Assembly: GCA_002422845.1 (NCBI GenBank)
Contig: DITM01000035.1
Span: forward strand, 1 to 11,080
Direction of reading: 5' to 3'
From: Candidatus Paracaedibacteraceae bacterium UBA6184
GTDB lineage: Bacteria > Pseudomonadota > Alphaproteobacteria > UBA6184
DNA: 11,080 bases
The notes under the pieces were generated by a model. That model searched no databases, was not told the DNA's origin, and was given only the letters and a program-made list of their open reading frames with translations. The position numbers and the translations under genes were made by a program. Positions 10,898 to 11,080 of this stretch are shown here, one piece after another. Each line of letters opens with the position of its first letter. Position 1 is the first letter of the stretch.

Positions 10898-11080
10898 TTT
10901 GATTCCCTTCCCAAATATTAACATGTTTCTTACCGTTTAGAATATCGTGAATCATCCCAACATGACTTAAGTGTACGGGATCCTCACTCCAACCATATTC
11001 ATAAATACACTGCAAAACTATATTTCGCATAATTCTGTGTGTGTACTTTTTATTCGACAAAACACGCATACCACGATAAT
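10890..11080 (-). CDS. Partial hypothetical gene, 5' end beyond the window
   Basis: An open frame of 62 complete codons runs from the right edge to a TAG at 10892-10890 and overlaps the start of the next gene. The visible peptide includes YTHRIMRNIVLQCIYEYGW, then SEDPVHLSHVGMIHDILNGK and ends IWEGNQNE. The mostly helical content and tidy junction with the next gene argue that it is real. An internal ATG at 11069 could be the start, but no ribosome binding site is visible before it. No family recognised. Confidence 0.6.
   Translation of the reverse strand, partial: YRGMRVLSNKKYTHRIMRNIVLQCIYEYGWSEDPVHLSHVGMIHDILNGKKHVNIWEGNQNE

Overview
The window looks like an accessory stretch of a tailed-phage genome (probably a large Caudoviricetes virus) or a closely related mobile element. 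It is AT-rich and almost fully coding. It is packed with short genes that overlap by a few bases (ATGA or TAATG junctions) and mostly match no recognisable family. Strong AGGAGG-type ribosome binding sites and sigma70-like promoters point to a bacterial host, which cannot be named from this sequence. I see no tRNA, rRNA, CRISPR array, insertion sequence, capsid, tail or polymerase gene.

Layout. Most genes lie on the minus strand in three blocks, read right to left. Block 1 (about 51-4477) starts from a promoter at 4495-4522. It carries a coiled-coil protein, two small proteins sharing an LRET motif, a conserved-looking coiled-coil protein, four adjacent cysteine-rich putative zinc-binding proteins, three very small ORFs (two hydrophobic), a DGQHR/ParB-fold protein and a small hypothetical. 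A second promoter at 1649-1676 drives its distal part. Block 2 (6033-8064) starts from a promoter at 8080-8108 and holds eight genes: a basic protein, a possible winged-helix protein, several hypotheticals, a two-helix membrane protein and, last, a SprT-like zinc metallopeptidase. Block 3 (8876-11080, open at the right edge) contains a partial gene, two hypotheticals, a membrane-anchored coiled-coil protein and, behind its own promoter, a 180-residue hypothetical.

Two plus-strand islands interrupt these blocks: 4573-6064 (two genes) and 8179-8889 (one gene). Each starts back-to-back with a minus-strand promoter and ends tail-to-tail, with coding overlap, against the next minus-strand block. 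All three island genes begin with the same roughly 18-residue leader (consensus LFEGxxIxRxQExAG) and then diverge into mostly helical sequences with little similarity. The two islands also share an upstream control segment (TTTTTT, TCGCGC, GTTG, TAGGAGA).

This is the most interesting system here: a family of modular proteins with a common N-terminal address or propeptide. The best analogy is the capsid-targeting propeptide of the T4 internal head proteins, which is removed by the prohead protease, so these could be packaged or ejected virion proteins. That role is an inference; what the sequence shows directly is the shared leader, the shared control region and the repeated island layout.
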